Part shown: positions 12,054 through 22,222 of the stretch, one piece after another
Numbering within the stretch: position 1 is the first letter of the stretch
Layout: each line of letters begins with the position of its first letter
Assembly (NCBI RefSeq): GCF_904849725.1
Contig: NC_058522.1
Coordinates: 435,517,529 to 435,581,528, forward strand
Length of the DNA: 64,000 nt
DNA from: Hordeum vulgare subsp. vulgare
Lineage: Eukaryota; Streptophyta; Magnoliopsida; Poales; Poaceae
Reading direction: 5' to 3'
The notes under the pieces: model-generated
Seen by the model: only the letters and a program-made list of their open reading frames with translations
What the model was told of the DNA's origin: nothing
The model's database searches: none
Translations under genes and position numbers: made by a program

Positions 12054-12276
12054 ACATTCTTCCAGTTTCATTGCCATGGAGTGCTAGCAGCATTCTTCTG
12101 GTGCCGTTGCAGGAGAAGGTTAGTTGTTATAAACATTCGTATAGCTAACATTAGAGATTGCAGGATCAACACTTTTCTGGAGCCATTGCCAGGGAAGCAC
12201 AGCTAACGTCAACATTTTTCTGGGGCCGTTGCCGGGGAGGTATTGCTATATTCTCTGAGTCACTTGGGATTTATAT
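12054..12276 (+). other. H leader with primer-site region and three decayed leader repeats
   Basis: Between LTR and gag there are three copies of a TTCTGGNGCCGTTGC motif (near 12090, 12178 and 12218), each followed by a GGGGAG- or GGAGAAGG-like stretch. In related Athila-like elements a TTCTGGCGCCGTTGCCGGGG phrase follows the LTR once, as part of the primer-binding and leader segment. Here it appears triplicated. The sequence next to the LTR end is too diverged to name the priming tRNA. Confidence 0.5.
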
Positions 12277-15192
12277 ATGTTGATCACTATGAAGAATCGG
12301 AAGGATCCGAAGACCAAAGTCTTGCCCTCAACTACGAGGGGAGGTAAGGAATTGCCATCTAGCTCTGCACTTGATTCACCTTCAGTTATGAGTAAGTTTG
12401 CGACATCACCTCCTGCTAGAAATCTTGATATGTCGCCTGTGCTTGATGATGCTTGTGATACTACTGCTAGAGATGCTATGCTTGATACTATGCCTGATGA
12501 TGCTATGCCCGATACTATGCTTGATACTATGCCTGATGATGTTATGCCTGATACTATGCTTGATGCTATGCTTGATACTGCTAGAGATGCTATGCTTGAT
12601 ACTGCTTTGCGTGATGATGCTAGAGATGCTATTTTGCCTGATGATGCTATGCTTGATACTGCTAGAGATACTCCTTTGCCTAATGTTCCACTGGGAGCGT
12701 TCCTTGATGCTCATATTGCTAGAGTTACTGCCAATGCTCATGATGCTTCTAATACTACCGATGCTATTGAGATAGAACCTGCTTTTGCTCCTGCTAGATC
12801 CAGCTCTCCTAGATATGAATTGCCTGTTATACCTGAGGGTTACGTTATGGAGGGAGAGATAGTTGAGGATTTTCTTGCGTGTAAGGATGCCTATGACGCT
12901 GAGAAATTAGTTCTCAAGTGGAAGGAAAAATCTCGGGAAGTTAGGATGAAAAATGATCCAAAATTTGCCACTTCGCCTATCTTTGTCACCGATAAGGATT
13001 ATGAATTGTCTGTCGACCCTGAGATAACCTCTCTAGTCGAATCTGATCCTTTTGGCGGTTATGAGTCTGAGACGGTCATAGCCCATCTGGCCAAACTATC
13101 CGAAATAGCCAACCTCTTCACTAATGAGGAGAAGATCCGCCACTACTATATCCTTAAGCTGTTTCCTTTCTCTCTAAAGGATCGTGCTAAAGTCTGGTTC
13201 ACCTCTCTTACTCCTAGATGTGTGCGTACTCCCCAGGAGATGGTCTATTACTTCTGTGAGAAATATTTCCCTGCCCATAAGAAGCAAGCTGCCTTGCAGG
13301 AAATATACAACTTTGCCCAACTCCAAGAAGATAGTCTTCCACAAGCTTGGGGGAGGCTCGTCCAGCTACAGAATGCTTTGCATGATCACCCTCTTAAGAA
13401 GAACGAGATACTTGATATCCTCTATAACGGACTTACCGATGCCTCTAGAGACTACCTAGATAGTTGTGCCAATTGTGTTTTTAGGGAACAAACTGTAGAA
13501 CAAGCTGAGACTCTACTAAATAACCTCTTGATCTATGATAATGCTTGGACTATTCCCGAACCACCTCCTAAGCCAACTCCGAAGAAAAGAGGTATTCTAT
13601 TCCTCAGTCCCGAAGATATGCAAGAAGCCAAGAAATTTATGCAAGAGAAAGGCATTAGATCTGAAGATGAAAATCTACCACCTATCGAAGAGATCCACAA
13701 TCTCGATAAACCGATACAGGTAGTAGAAGTGAATTCTCTACGTAGGTTTGACGAGAGTGATATTCCTTTTGATAAACCTGCTAGCCTATGCTTTGATGAA
13801 TTTGAAAACTTTGTTGCCAAACAACAGAGTTTCGATGATCATGTTAGCACACATTTGGAACAAAGTGCTTGTATGCTTAGCCATTTAAGTGCTTGTGTAG
13901 ACAGAAATGTCAATGCTCTAAAGCTTCTGAGTAAACATGCCTCTAAGATTACTACTCAGGTAGAACAAGTACTTAAAGCTCAGAATGACCTGCTCAATGA
14001 ATTAAATGACAACTCTGTCAGAGTCATTACTATAGGAGGCAAAATGACTCGGGAACCTTTGTATCGTGAAGGTCATCCTAAGAGAATTGATCAAGATTCT
14101 CAAGGAATCAATGCTCATACACATAGTCATCCTAAGGAGAAGAAGAAGGATGATAGAAACCTACATGCCAGTTCACCAAATACTGTCACACCTGAAGAAC
14201 CTAATGATATTTTTGCGTATGATGCAGAAACACAATCAGGTGATGAACATGAACCTGGTGACAATGTGGACAGCGATGTTCATAATAATGCTCAACCTAG
14301 CAATGATGCGGATGTGGAGATTGAACCTATGGTTAATCCTGATAATCCACAACCTAAGAAATACGACAAGAATGACTTCACTGATAGGAAGCATGGTAAA
14401 GAAAGAGAGCCATGGTTTCAGAGACCTATGCCCTTTCCTCCTAAGCCATCCAAGAAAAAGGATGATGAGGATTTTGAGCGCTTCGTTGAGATGATAAGAC
14501 CCGTCTTTCTGCAGATGCGGTTAACTGATATGCTCAAGATGTATCCGTATGCCAAGTACATGAAAGATATCGTGACTAATAAACGGAAGATACCAGATCT
14601 TGAGATCTCCACCATGCTTGCCAATTACACTTTCAAAGGTGGAACTCCTAAGAAACTTGGTGATCCCGGAGTGCCCACTATACCTTGCTCTATTAAAGGA
14701 AACTACATAAGAACTGCCTTATGTGACCTTGGAGCCGGTGTTAGTGTTATGTCGCTCTCTTTTTATCGTAGACTTGAGTTGGATAAGTTGACACCCACTA
14801 AAATTTCTCTGCAAATGGCTCATAAATCAACTGCTTTCCCTATCGGCGTTTGCGAGAATGTGCCTCTTGTGGTTGCTAATACCACTATCTTAATAGACTT
14901 TGTTATCTTGGATATTCCCGAGGACGGTGCCATGGCTATCATCCTCGGAAGACCCTTTTTAAACACTGCAGGGGCTGTTATAGATTGCAACAAAGGCAAT
15001 GTCACTTTCCATGTCAACGGTAATGAGCACACAGTGCATTTTCCGAAGAAACGATATCCAGTACATTGCATCAATGCTATCGAAAAGACTTCATTGATTC
15101 TCATTGGGAGCTTTGAATGCCCTATTCCTCGTGTCAAGATGAAGTATGATTTGCTAGTTGGGGAGATACATATCCCCATTGAGGTGACTTAG
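12277..15192 (+). CDS. Gag-protease polyprotein of Athila-like element H
   Basis: An open 971-residue ORF. Gag would assemble the particle that packages the element RNA and the protease would mature it. Residues about 60-140 are a low-complexity Asp/Met/Leu repeat (DTMPDD / MLDT units, 12450-12670). Residues about 270-415 form the retrotransposon gag domain (FPFSLKDRAKVWFTSL ... LPQAWGRLVQL). A charged linker follows, and residues about 800-960 are an aspartic protease with active-site ALCDLGAG and the flap/hydrophobic motif IILGRPFL. It ends at a stop without any reverse transcriptase; an 800 bp non-coding stretch and a second ORF follow. The start was chosen as the first ATG in a long frame (MLITMKNRKDPK). 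Because the frame is intact but pol is absent, H is best read as a non-autonomous element that could be mobilised by a related Athila-like polymerase. I see no zinc knuckle. Confidence 0.9.
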   Translation: MLITMKNRKDPKTKVLPSTTRGGKELPSSSALDSPSVMSKFATSPPARNLDMSPVLDDACDTTARDAMLDTMPDDAMPDTMLDTMPDDVMPDTMLDAMLDTARDAMLDTALRDDARDAILPDDAMLDTARDTPLPNVPLGAFLDAHIARVTANAHDASNTTDAIEIEPAFAPARSSSPRYELPVIPEGYVMEGEIVEDFLACKDAYDAEKLVLKWKEKSREVRMKNDPKFATSPIFVTDKDYELSVDPEITSLVESDPFGGYESETVIAHLAKLSEIANLFTNEEKIRHYYILKLFPFSLKDRAKVWFTSLTPRCVRTPQEMVYYFCEKYFPAHKKQAALQEIYNFAQLQEDSLPQAWGRLVQLQNALHDHPLKKNEILDILYNGLTDASRDYLDSCANCVFREQTVEQAETLLNNLLIYDNAWTIPEPPPKPTPKKRGILFLSPEDMQEAKKFMQEKGIRSEDENLPPIEEIHNLDKPIQVVEVNSLRRFDESDIPFDKPASLCFDEFENFVAKQQSFDDHVSTHLEQSACMLSHLSACVDRNVNALKLLSKHASKITTQVEQVLKAQNDLLNELNDNSVRVITIGGKMTREPLYREGHPKRIDQDSQGINAHTHSHPKEKKKDDRNLHASSPNTVTPEEPNDIFAYDAETQSGDEHEPGDNVDSDVHNNAQPSNDADVEIEPMVNPDNPQPKKYDKNDFTDRKHGKEREPWFQRPMPFPPKPSKKKDDEDFERFVEMIRPVFLQMRLTDMLKMYPYAKYMKDIVTNKRKIPDLEISTMLANYTFKGGTPKKLGDPGVPTIPCSIKGNYIRTALCDLGAGVSVMSLSFYRRLELDKLTPTKISLQMAHKSTAFPIGVCENVPLVVANTTILIDFVILDIPEDGAMAIILGRPFLNTAGAVIDCNKGNVTFHVNGNEHTVHFPKKRYPVHCINAIEKTSLILIGSFECPIPRVKMKYDLLVGEIHIPIEVT

Positions 15193-15980
15193 TGGCTATT
15201 CGAAAATTCTCCGTTCTCTCTTGCGATTCGAGAAGGTTTTGTCATAAGGACTTGATCAATCCCATTGACGGATTTCTTTCGATGACCATGAAACGGATGA
15301 ATCAAAGAGTCACATACCTCTGTTTTTAGTTTTTGTTTTCTGTTGCTTAGAAGAAAAATGATAGAATTAGTTTACCTTTTCCTGTTTTCTGTTTTAGCGT
15401 CCCGGAGAAAAATACCTCAAAAATAAAAGTTCTTTGATGGTCCTGAAAATTTAGTATGATTTTTTCTGGAATTTTTGAAAATTTCTGAGCCTGAGAGCTG
15501 GTCAGGGGGACCTGACCAGTGAGCCACAAGCCCCCCCCCACTGCCACCTACCCCCTGGTGGCGGGGTGTAAGCTTGTGGGGCCCACAGGCATCCCCTCCA
15601 CTCATTCCAGCTCCCAGCCTCTTCTTCCACCTCCACAAAAAATTGTTTCGCGGCTCAAACCCGTGTTCTTGCTCATTTGGCTGTGATTTTAGATCTCCTT
15701 GCTCAAAGCACCATTCTCTGAACCGTTTTGGGGAAATTAGTCCTTGGTAAGTGACTCCTCCATTGGTCCAATTAGTTTTTGATCTAGTGCTTTATCCTTC
15801 GCGAATTCTTGCTGCCTTGGTGACCCTGTTCTTGAGCTATAAATGTTGATTTTAGCTGGTCCCAAGTAGTTTTAGCGCGTGATACGGTCTCTAGGCACTA
15901 GTAGGAGTAGTTTCTACAAGGTATGGTTGGTCCTCATTCACTTTTCTCTTGAACTTCAAAAATTTAAGCAATAGGAAATT
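15193..15980 (+). other. H inter-ORF region
   Basis: Non-coding, 790 bp, taking the place where pol would lie in an autonomous element. It contains an LTR-like segment listed separately (15420-15650) and then a unique leader up to the second ORF. Confidence 0.6.
15420..15650 (+). repeat. LTR-like segment between the two ORFs of H
   Basis: Colinear with 10668-10860 of the 5' LTR of H: AAAGTTCT...GTCCTGAAAATTTA, GCCACAAGCCCC, CACCCCCTGGTGGCGG-type, GCTTGTGGGGCCCACA and ATTCCAGCTC occur in the same order. Identity looks around 65-70 percent by eye. The TATA box that follows in the LTR is not conserved here. Confidence 0.6.
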
Positions 15981-17003
15981 ATGTTACGGAGGAAGTTTCA
16001 TGCTGGTTCCTCAAGTAAGAAGGGTCCTCGTCTCTCCTTTCGGGAGCCCGAACCTTTTCAACTAAGGGACGCACAGGTGCAACCATGTGAATGGCCTTCC
16101 GATGAGTTCATGATCGAAGCATGATTCAAGGATGAGTTTGATGCACTTGTCCGCAATGCCGGGTTAGAAGAATTCCTCTCAGATAAATGTGACCAGTATG
16201 CTATGCTCACTGCCTCTTTCGTGCGTAGATTTAAATTTTTAGTTGGCCGTGAATCATCCATACTGTTTGATATGTACGATAAATCCTATACAGTGGGTCT
16301 GGAGGATTTCAATAGGATTTGCAAGATACCCGATGGAGGTAGTGTTATTGATCCTCCTAAGTCTTCGGTCAGAGACTTTGTCTCTAGTATAACTGTTGGA
16401 GAAACCGGAGATATCACGCAAGCCACCATAGGAAGCATCCATTTCCCTGCCTTGCACTACCTTTCCCTCTTCATATGTAGGTGCATTAACGGCAAGGGTG
16501 CACATTGTCACCTATGCGCTTCCGACCTTAGTATCCTTAAGAGCGTAGTAACACATGACAGGAGCTTTAATATGGGACCTATTATAGCAAGGAGGCTAAA
16601 TAAAAATACCAGTGAGGGGTATTTCTTTGGTGGAGTTTATGCTACACGCTTAGCAAATTTTCTTGGAGTATCCATCCGTCCAGAAGACCCTCCTCTCCGT
16701 ACAGCCTACCTTGATCGTGTCACTCTAACACGCTACCAGTTCCTTGAGAGAGATCATGGATCCCTCCTATACCGCTTGATATTTAACCGGCAGCGTGTTT
16801 TCCATATTACCCTTCCTGCTCCTGCTTTCTTTGACTTTCAGGTTAAACAAAGATACTACATAACCATAAGAGAAGCAGAGGAGTATGAGAGGGAGGCGAC
16901 GGCTGCTCGACTTCGCGAGACAGCTATTCAGGCAATGGCTGCAGCACTCCCGTATAACACTCATTATGACTTTGGGTTTCCCCAGGATCATCCATGCGAG
17001 TAG
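15981..17003 (+). pseudogene. Second ORF of H (Athila ORF-1-like), one in-frame stop
   Basis: Translation from ATG at 15981 (MLRRKFHAGSSSKKG) runs in one frame to 17003, interrupted by TGA at 16122-16124. The remaining 266-residue open part begins at 16203. The protein has a globular region (FVRRFKFLVGRESSILF, YTVGLEDFNRICKIPDGG, FPALHYLSLFICRCI, GYFFGGVYATRLANFLGV) and a C-terminal Glu/Arg-rich helix. This resembles the plant Athila ORF-1 protein family (Arabidopsis retrotransposon ORF-1). Biochemical function is unknown; in autonomous Athila elements a comparable ORF lies downstream of pol and has been called envelope-like. Keeping this ORF while losing pol suggests it matters for the element. 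Family assignment is from memory of the pattern. Confidence 0.7.
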
Positions 17004-18597
17004 ACCAAGCTAGGCCAAAGCCTAAGCTTGGGGGAGTACGTGTTCTCACCGACTTTACATTGATGCTTATGCTTTCGCTTTGTTAGCCGGTGTTTACACT
17101 TTGCCACTGTATTATCCATGCTAGTTTCTTTTTGTTTTCTTGTTCTCTTGTTTTGTGTCCTTTTGAGAAAACCCAAAAAGATTTTTCTTTCTTCTTTTGA
17201 TTGTTGGGAGCTTTCCAGTGTAAATAGCTTTCTTTTTCTTTGTGTCAAGGTAGAAGATATTGGTTACAATGTTTATTGGTTCTTGCATGCTTACCTGTTT
17301 AACTTTCAAAGAGCCATATTACTTTGTCTTCTCCCTTGTGTTTGCCTGCAGATTCAGCTTAGTCGAATGCGCTTATTATCGTTTTCATCGTTCGATCGTG
17401 CAAATGAAAGGCAACAATGATGATATATGATGAAGTGACTAAGACTAAAAAGCTGGTATGAACTCTATCTATTTTGTTTTTGTAAATATGACTAGCTTGT
17501 TAACCCAGATTTAGCTTTGTTGTGAGAGAACCATGTTTGCAATGACAACTTAGAGATCATAGTTTCTGATGCCATGCTTATTTAGCTGAGAGCTTATAAT
17601 GGTTTGTCTTGAATGCCAACATAGATTTTGAGATGACTATGATGTAGTATGATAGGATGGTATTCTCCTTTGAATGTTTCAAGTGGCTTGACTTGGCGCA
17701 TGTTCATGCATGTAGTTGAAACAAAATCAACATAGCCTCTATGATGTTCGTGTTCATGGTGATTTATATCATGTTCATGCTTGCATTCAATGTTAGTCAA
17801 ACTCATTGCATCTTGATGATTGTTGTCGCTCTCTAGTTGGTCGCTTCCCAGTCTTTTGCTAGCCTTCACTTGTACTAAGCGGGAATACTGCTTGTGCATC
17901 CACTTCCATCAACCCAAAAGTTTTTCCATGAGAGTCCACCATACCTACCTATTTGCGGTATCTACCTGCCGTTCCAAGTAAATTTGCATGTGCCATTCTC
18001 TAAACCTTCAAGAAATAAATTTGTTTTGCATGCCCGAACCGCTGATGTGGTGATAGAGGGCTAGTGTTATCTTCCATGCTAGGAGTGTTATCCTCGACAT
18101 GTGTTTATTCACAGTCATTCACGAGAAAGGGGCCGATATTTGGGATGCCCAGTTCCATGCTTAAATCGAAAACATAACTGTAAAACAAGACTCCCCCCGG
18201 ATTGATGTTAGTATGGACGGTACCCGAGGATTTGGCTAGCCGTGGAGTGTGATTGATTGGTGGTGGGGGAGTTAAAACTTTACTTTTCTGTTTGGGAACC
18301 GCCTATAGCATGAGTAGCATGGAAGATATTGAGAACTCTTGGTCATTGCGTTGACAATGAAAGCATGCCACCCAAAATTATTATCTCTGTTTTCAAAGCT
18401 TGAGCTCTGGCACCTTTGCAAATCAATGCTTCCCTCTAAGAAGGGCATGTCTATTTATTTTCCTGTCGAGTCATCCTCCTCTTATATAAGCACCAATTAG
18501 AGAGCACCTCTGTCATTTTTATGCTTTTGATTGATATTGAGTATGACTATGACTGGATCTTCGTTGCTATGAATTACAATGTTTAGTCAGTCCTTGA
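17004..18597 (+). other. H 3' internal region, left part
   Basis: Non-coding sequence between the second ORF and the solo-LTR insertion. It begins with an internal polypurine-tract-like motif at 17023-17037. T-rich at 17110-17230. It continues after the solo LTR at 21318. No credible ORF. Confidence 0.65.
17023..17037 (+). promoter_or_regulatory. Internal polypurine-tract-like motif in H
   Basis: TAAGCTTGGGGGAGT, identical over 15 bases to the terminal tract at 21640-21654, but 20 bp after the stop codon of the second ORF. Possible second priming site; see findings. Confidence 0.5.
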
Positions 18598-19660
18598 TGA
18601 AAAGGACGTGGATGTCGCCTAGAGGGGGGGGGTGAATAGGCGCTTTAAAATAATTAAGGTTTAGGCTTGAACAAATGCGGAATAAAACTAACGTTTAATA
18701 TGGCAAGCACAAAACCTACAAACAACTAGGCTCACCTATGTGCACCAACAACTTATGCTAAGCAATATAAACAACTAAGTGATAGCAAGATATATTACAA
18801 TAAACAATATGTCTATCACAAAGTAAAGTGCATAAGTAAAGGGTTCGGGTAAGAGATAACCGAGGCACGGGGAGACGATGATGTATCCCGAAGTTCACAC
18901 CCTTGCGGATGCTAATCTCTGTTAGAGCGGTGTGGAGGCACAATGCTCCCAAAGATGCCACTAAGGCCACCGTAATCTCCTCATGCCCTCGCACAATGCA
19001 AGATGCCGTGATTCCACAAAGGGACCCTTGAGGGCGGTCACCGAACCCGTACAAATGGCAACCCTTGGGGGCGGTCACCGAACCCGTACACATGGCAACC
19101 CTTGGGGGCGGTTATCGGTACCCGTACAAATTGCTCGGGGCAATCTCCACAACCTAATTGGAGACCCCGACGCTTCCCGGAGCTTCACACCACAATGATT
19201 GAGCTCCGAGACAACACCAAGCTTCTAGGACGCTAAAGCATCCACGAAGAACAATATCAAGGGTACTAAGTACCAAAGGTAGTAAGCTTCTCAACTTCTC
19301 ACTTCCACGTATCACCGTGGAGAACTCAAACCGATGCAACTAATGCAATGGCAAGAACACACGAAGTGGTCAAGTCCCTCACACTCAAATCCCTCCACAA
19401 CAACAAAAGCTATGGAGAAATATGAGAGGAAGAACAAGGAGCTCACAAAGAACTCCAAGATCAAGATCCAAGGGGTTCCCCTCACATAGAGGAGAAAGTG
19501 ATTGGTGGAGATGTGGATCTAGATCTCCTCTCTCTTTTCCCTCAAGAACAAGCAAGAATCATTGGAGGGATTGAGAGTAATCAAGCTCTAAGAATGTCAA
19601 CAATGGAGGTAGAACAAGAGCTCAACAGATAGATGAGTCCAAGGGGGAAGAAGACCCCCT

Positions 19661-19667
19661 TTATATA
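19661..19667 (-). promoter_or_regulatory. TATA box in solo LTR of family C
   Basis: The minus strand reads TATATAA, set in a C/G-rich frame (plus view CCCCCTTTATATAGTGGGGG). It is conserved at 43907-43913 in the other copy. It lies downstream (element sense) of the palindromic cluster, as expected for a U3 promoter. Confidence 0.6.
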
Positions 19668-19712
19668 GTGGGGGAAGGAATCAGACCGTTACCCCCACTT
19701 TCTGCCCGAGCT

Positions 19713-20012
19713 CCAGCGGTACTACCGCTGGCTCCAGCGGTACTACCGCTCGCACTCTACTACCGCTGGCTGCAGCGGTACTACCGCTGGCCCCAGTGGT
19801 ACTACCGTTGGGCCCCTGGTAGTGCAACGACACTACCACCGCCAAGAAAGTCTTCGCAAAAAGGTCCGTCCATGAACAACCGCTAGGCAGGCGGTACTAA
19901 GCTCCTGGAGCGGTACTACCGCTGACCAGGGGCGGTACTACCGCTGACCAGGGGCGGTACTACCGCCAGCCAGCGGTACAACCGCTAGGTCCAGCGGTAC
20001 TAACGCTCGCCA
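19713..20012. repeat. Cluster of palindromic CAGCGGTACTACCGCTG motifs
   Basis: About ten intact or decayed copies of an 18-19 bp near-perfect palindrome centred on GGTACTACC, separated by short variable linkers. Located upstream (minus sense) of the TATA box in the LTR U3. The other family member has its own version at 43959-44303 with a different copy arrangement. Confidence 0.85.
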
Positions 20013-20697
20013 CTGAAACAGCCATAACTTTCGCATACGAGCTCCGAATCGAGCAAACCCAAGCTTGTTGGATTCAGGACGACAAGGACTATCCAAACAG
20101 CGCTGAAAATCATAAGACCATGCAGATATGAAAATGCCAATGATATAGAGATGTGAGATCTCTATGAATGAAGAACCGGCAAAAACTCCAACATCGAAAA
20201 CATCATAGTAGATGCATATGGACTCCGTTTTGGATGAACTCGAGCTTGTCACGAAGATGGCCATAAGCTCTAAAACTCACAAAGAGAAACACCAAACAAG
20301 AACCAAGAAGTATGATGCAAGGATGCAAATGGTTTGAGCTCTCAACGAATGATACGATCAAGCTACTCACTTGAGAGCCCCCTTGATAGTACATCAATCT
20401 ATCCTAAACAGAAAACCTATCAAGGGCAAACCTATACCTTGCACCTCGTCCTCTTGAGCTAGATGATGATGATCTTGGCTTCCTCAAGATGGACCACCTT
20501 TCTTGATTGTGTTGGCTTGATGAAGACTAGTTGATTGCTCCCCCATACTCACTATGGGTGAGCCACTCTTCAGCATATCTTCACAAGTCCATTGCCACCA
20601 CAATGGATGGCAAGCTTTAAGCATTATATCTTCGTGCTGATCCACTTGAACTTGCACATCGCAATCTTGATGACGATCACAACTTGACGTCATACTG

Positions 20698-21075
20698 CAT
20701 GGGTTGTATGAGATCTTCCCTTTGACGCAAGCCCATGGAAACACACCTAACCCCCACATAGAACTCTTACGAAGACCATGGGTTAGTACACAAATACGTA
20801 ATGCACAATGCTTACCATACTATGGGATCACTTGATCCCTCTCGGTACATCTTGTACGCTTTGTGTGTTGATCATCTTGATTTGCTCATGGGTTGTATGA
20901 GATCTTCCCTTTGACGCAAGCCCATGGAAACACACCTAACCCCCACATAGAACTCTCACGAAGACCATGGGTTAGTACACAAACACGTAATGGACAATGC
21001 TTACCATACCATGAGATCACTTGATCCCTCTCGGTACATCTTGTACGCTTTGTGTGTTGACCATCTTGATTTACT
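20698..21075. repeat. 189 bp tandem duplication in the solo LTR
   Basis: CATGGGTTGTATGAGATCTT begins at 20698 and again at 20887, and both units run to a TCATCTTGATTT phrase. The units differ at few positions (for example ACACAAATACG and ACACAAACACG). The sister LTR has a single copy here. Confidence 0.85.
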
Positions 21076-21317
21076 CTTTGTCTGAGATCTTGATCAACCA
21101 TGTGTCTCTATGACCATTCTTTGGATAATACCTTGAATACCATCTTGGTCATCATATAAACTCCTTGAACCCAACAGATGGACTTCAATAAGTGCGTATG
21201 GACAAATCCTATAAATGTAACTTAAGGCAACCATTAGTCCATATGGAATTGTCATCAACATAGGAATTGTCATCAATTACCAAAACCACATATGGAGATA
21301 TATGCTCTAACACTTGA

Positions 21318-21639
21318 TCTTTGAAAGTGCTCTGCATTTATCTTTTGCAGTCTCAGAAAGAGCTAGCGAGATACCACCTATTCATATTGCTTCATGCTTG
21401 TTTTGATTGAAGTGTTGGTATTTGAAACTCATTATTATTTGCTCGTTAGCTGATTATGCCAATTATATCAGTTTACCGTGAGACCTTTGTGTCATTTGCT
21501 TATGTGGTTAACTTGTGATCTTGCTGAAATTCTGGTTATGAGTTAGACATAGTTGCAACGACAAGATCAGCATAGTTTGTCAAAGTTTTTCTTTCTCTCT
21601 CAGTTTGTCAACTGAGTTGCTTGAGGACAAGCAAGGTTT
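21318..21639 (+). other. H 3' internal region, right part
   Basis: Non-coding continuation of H after the solo LTR, ending in the phrase TTGAGGACAAGCAAGG before the polypurine tract. The rc of that phrase is shared with G1 and G2. Confidence 0.7.
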
Positions 21640-21654
21640 TAAGCTTGGGGGAGT
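21640..21654 (+). promoter_or_regulatory. Polypurine tract of H
   Basis: TAAGCTTGGGGGAGT directly abuts the 3' LTR start TGATACGTCTCC at 21655. Confidence 0.9.
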
Positions 21655-21750
21655 TGATACGTCTCCAACGTATCTACTTTTCTAAACTCTTTTGCCCTTG
21701 TTTTGGACTATAATTTGCATGATTTGAATGGGACTAACTTGGACTGACAC
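21655..21750 (+). mobile_element. 3' LTR of H, truncated after 96 bp
   Basis: Same start as the LTR at 10531. It stops after GGACTGACAC, where element F begins with TGTCGTGGG. The remaining 1.4 kb of this LTR is not found elsewhere in the window; the LTR at 45580-46642 is related but only about 70 percent alike. Confidence 0.9.
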
Positions 21751-22222
21751 TGTCGTGGGTATAAGTCGGACAGTAGATGTGTAGGGTACGAAAGGAAGGG
21801 CAGAGCCTTAGCTACGGCGAGGTTGTATGAGTTCAGGCCCCTCTACGGAGGAGGTAAAAGCCCTACGTCTCAGTGCTCTTGGGAGCTTGATGTCGAGTGG
21901 AATATGGATTACAGTGAATGCCAACCCCAGCACCAGTGGGGAAGGGCAGCTTATATAGAGTGCGCTGCCCTTCACAACGGTCTGGTGCACAGGGGTGGAG
22001 TAGTGGCGAATAAATGCCTGCGTTACAGGTAACGTATGCCTTAAATGCTAATAATGGTACATGAAAACGTATGACCGGTTCCCTCCAGGGAGGTTACGAT
22101 ATACAGAGTGGAATCCAGTCGATAAGTTTAATACGCTCCGAATGCTCGTCCCCGACTGGATGATGGGGGAATAGTCACCGACTGGATGATGGGAAGTCCT
22201 TAATTCAGTCGGAACTGACTAA
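21751..22222 (-). mobile_element. 3' LTR of Tat-like Gypsy element F, left part
   Basis: TGTCGTGGGTATAAGTCGGA is the LTR edge (minus reading ends ...ACCCACGACA). The LTR is interrupted at 22223 by the CACTA element and completed at 32422-32505; together about 556 bp. The insertion target is the 3' LTR of H. The short frames within are not genes. Confidence 0.75.

Larger units (their letters stand above)
18598..21312 (-). mobile_element. Solo LTR of Copia family C (2715 bp)
   Basis: In plus view it runs TGAAAAGGACGTGGATGTCG ... ATATGCTCTAACA. It is colinear with the LTR at 42848-45579, whose adjoining PBS and gag show that the element reads on minus; on that strand the LTR begins TGTTAGAGCATAT and ends CCTTTTCA. 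No internal sequence accompanies it and the TSD is perfect, so it is a solo LTR from LTR-LTR recombination. It holds a palindromic repeat cluster (19713-20012), a 189 bp tandem duplication (20698-21075) and a minus-strand TATA box. Confidence 0.93.
18593..21317. repeat. 5 bp TSD (CTTGA) around the solo LTR
   Basis: CTTGA at 18593-18597 is repeated at 21313-21317, immediately outside the TG...CA ends of the solo LTR. This proves a true LTR-retrotransposon insertion later reduced to one LTR. Confidence 0.9.

Noticed and set aside
12277..15192. Host gene encoding an aspartic protease
   Set aside because: Flanked by LTR and leader, with a gag domain upstream of the protease; it is a retrotransposon polyprotein.
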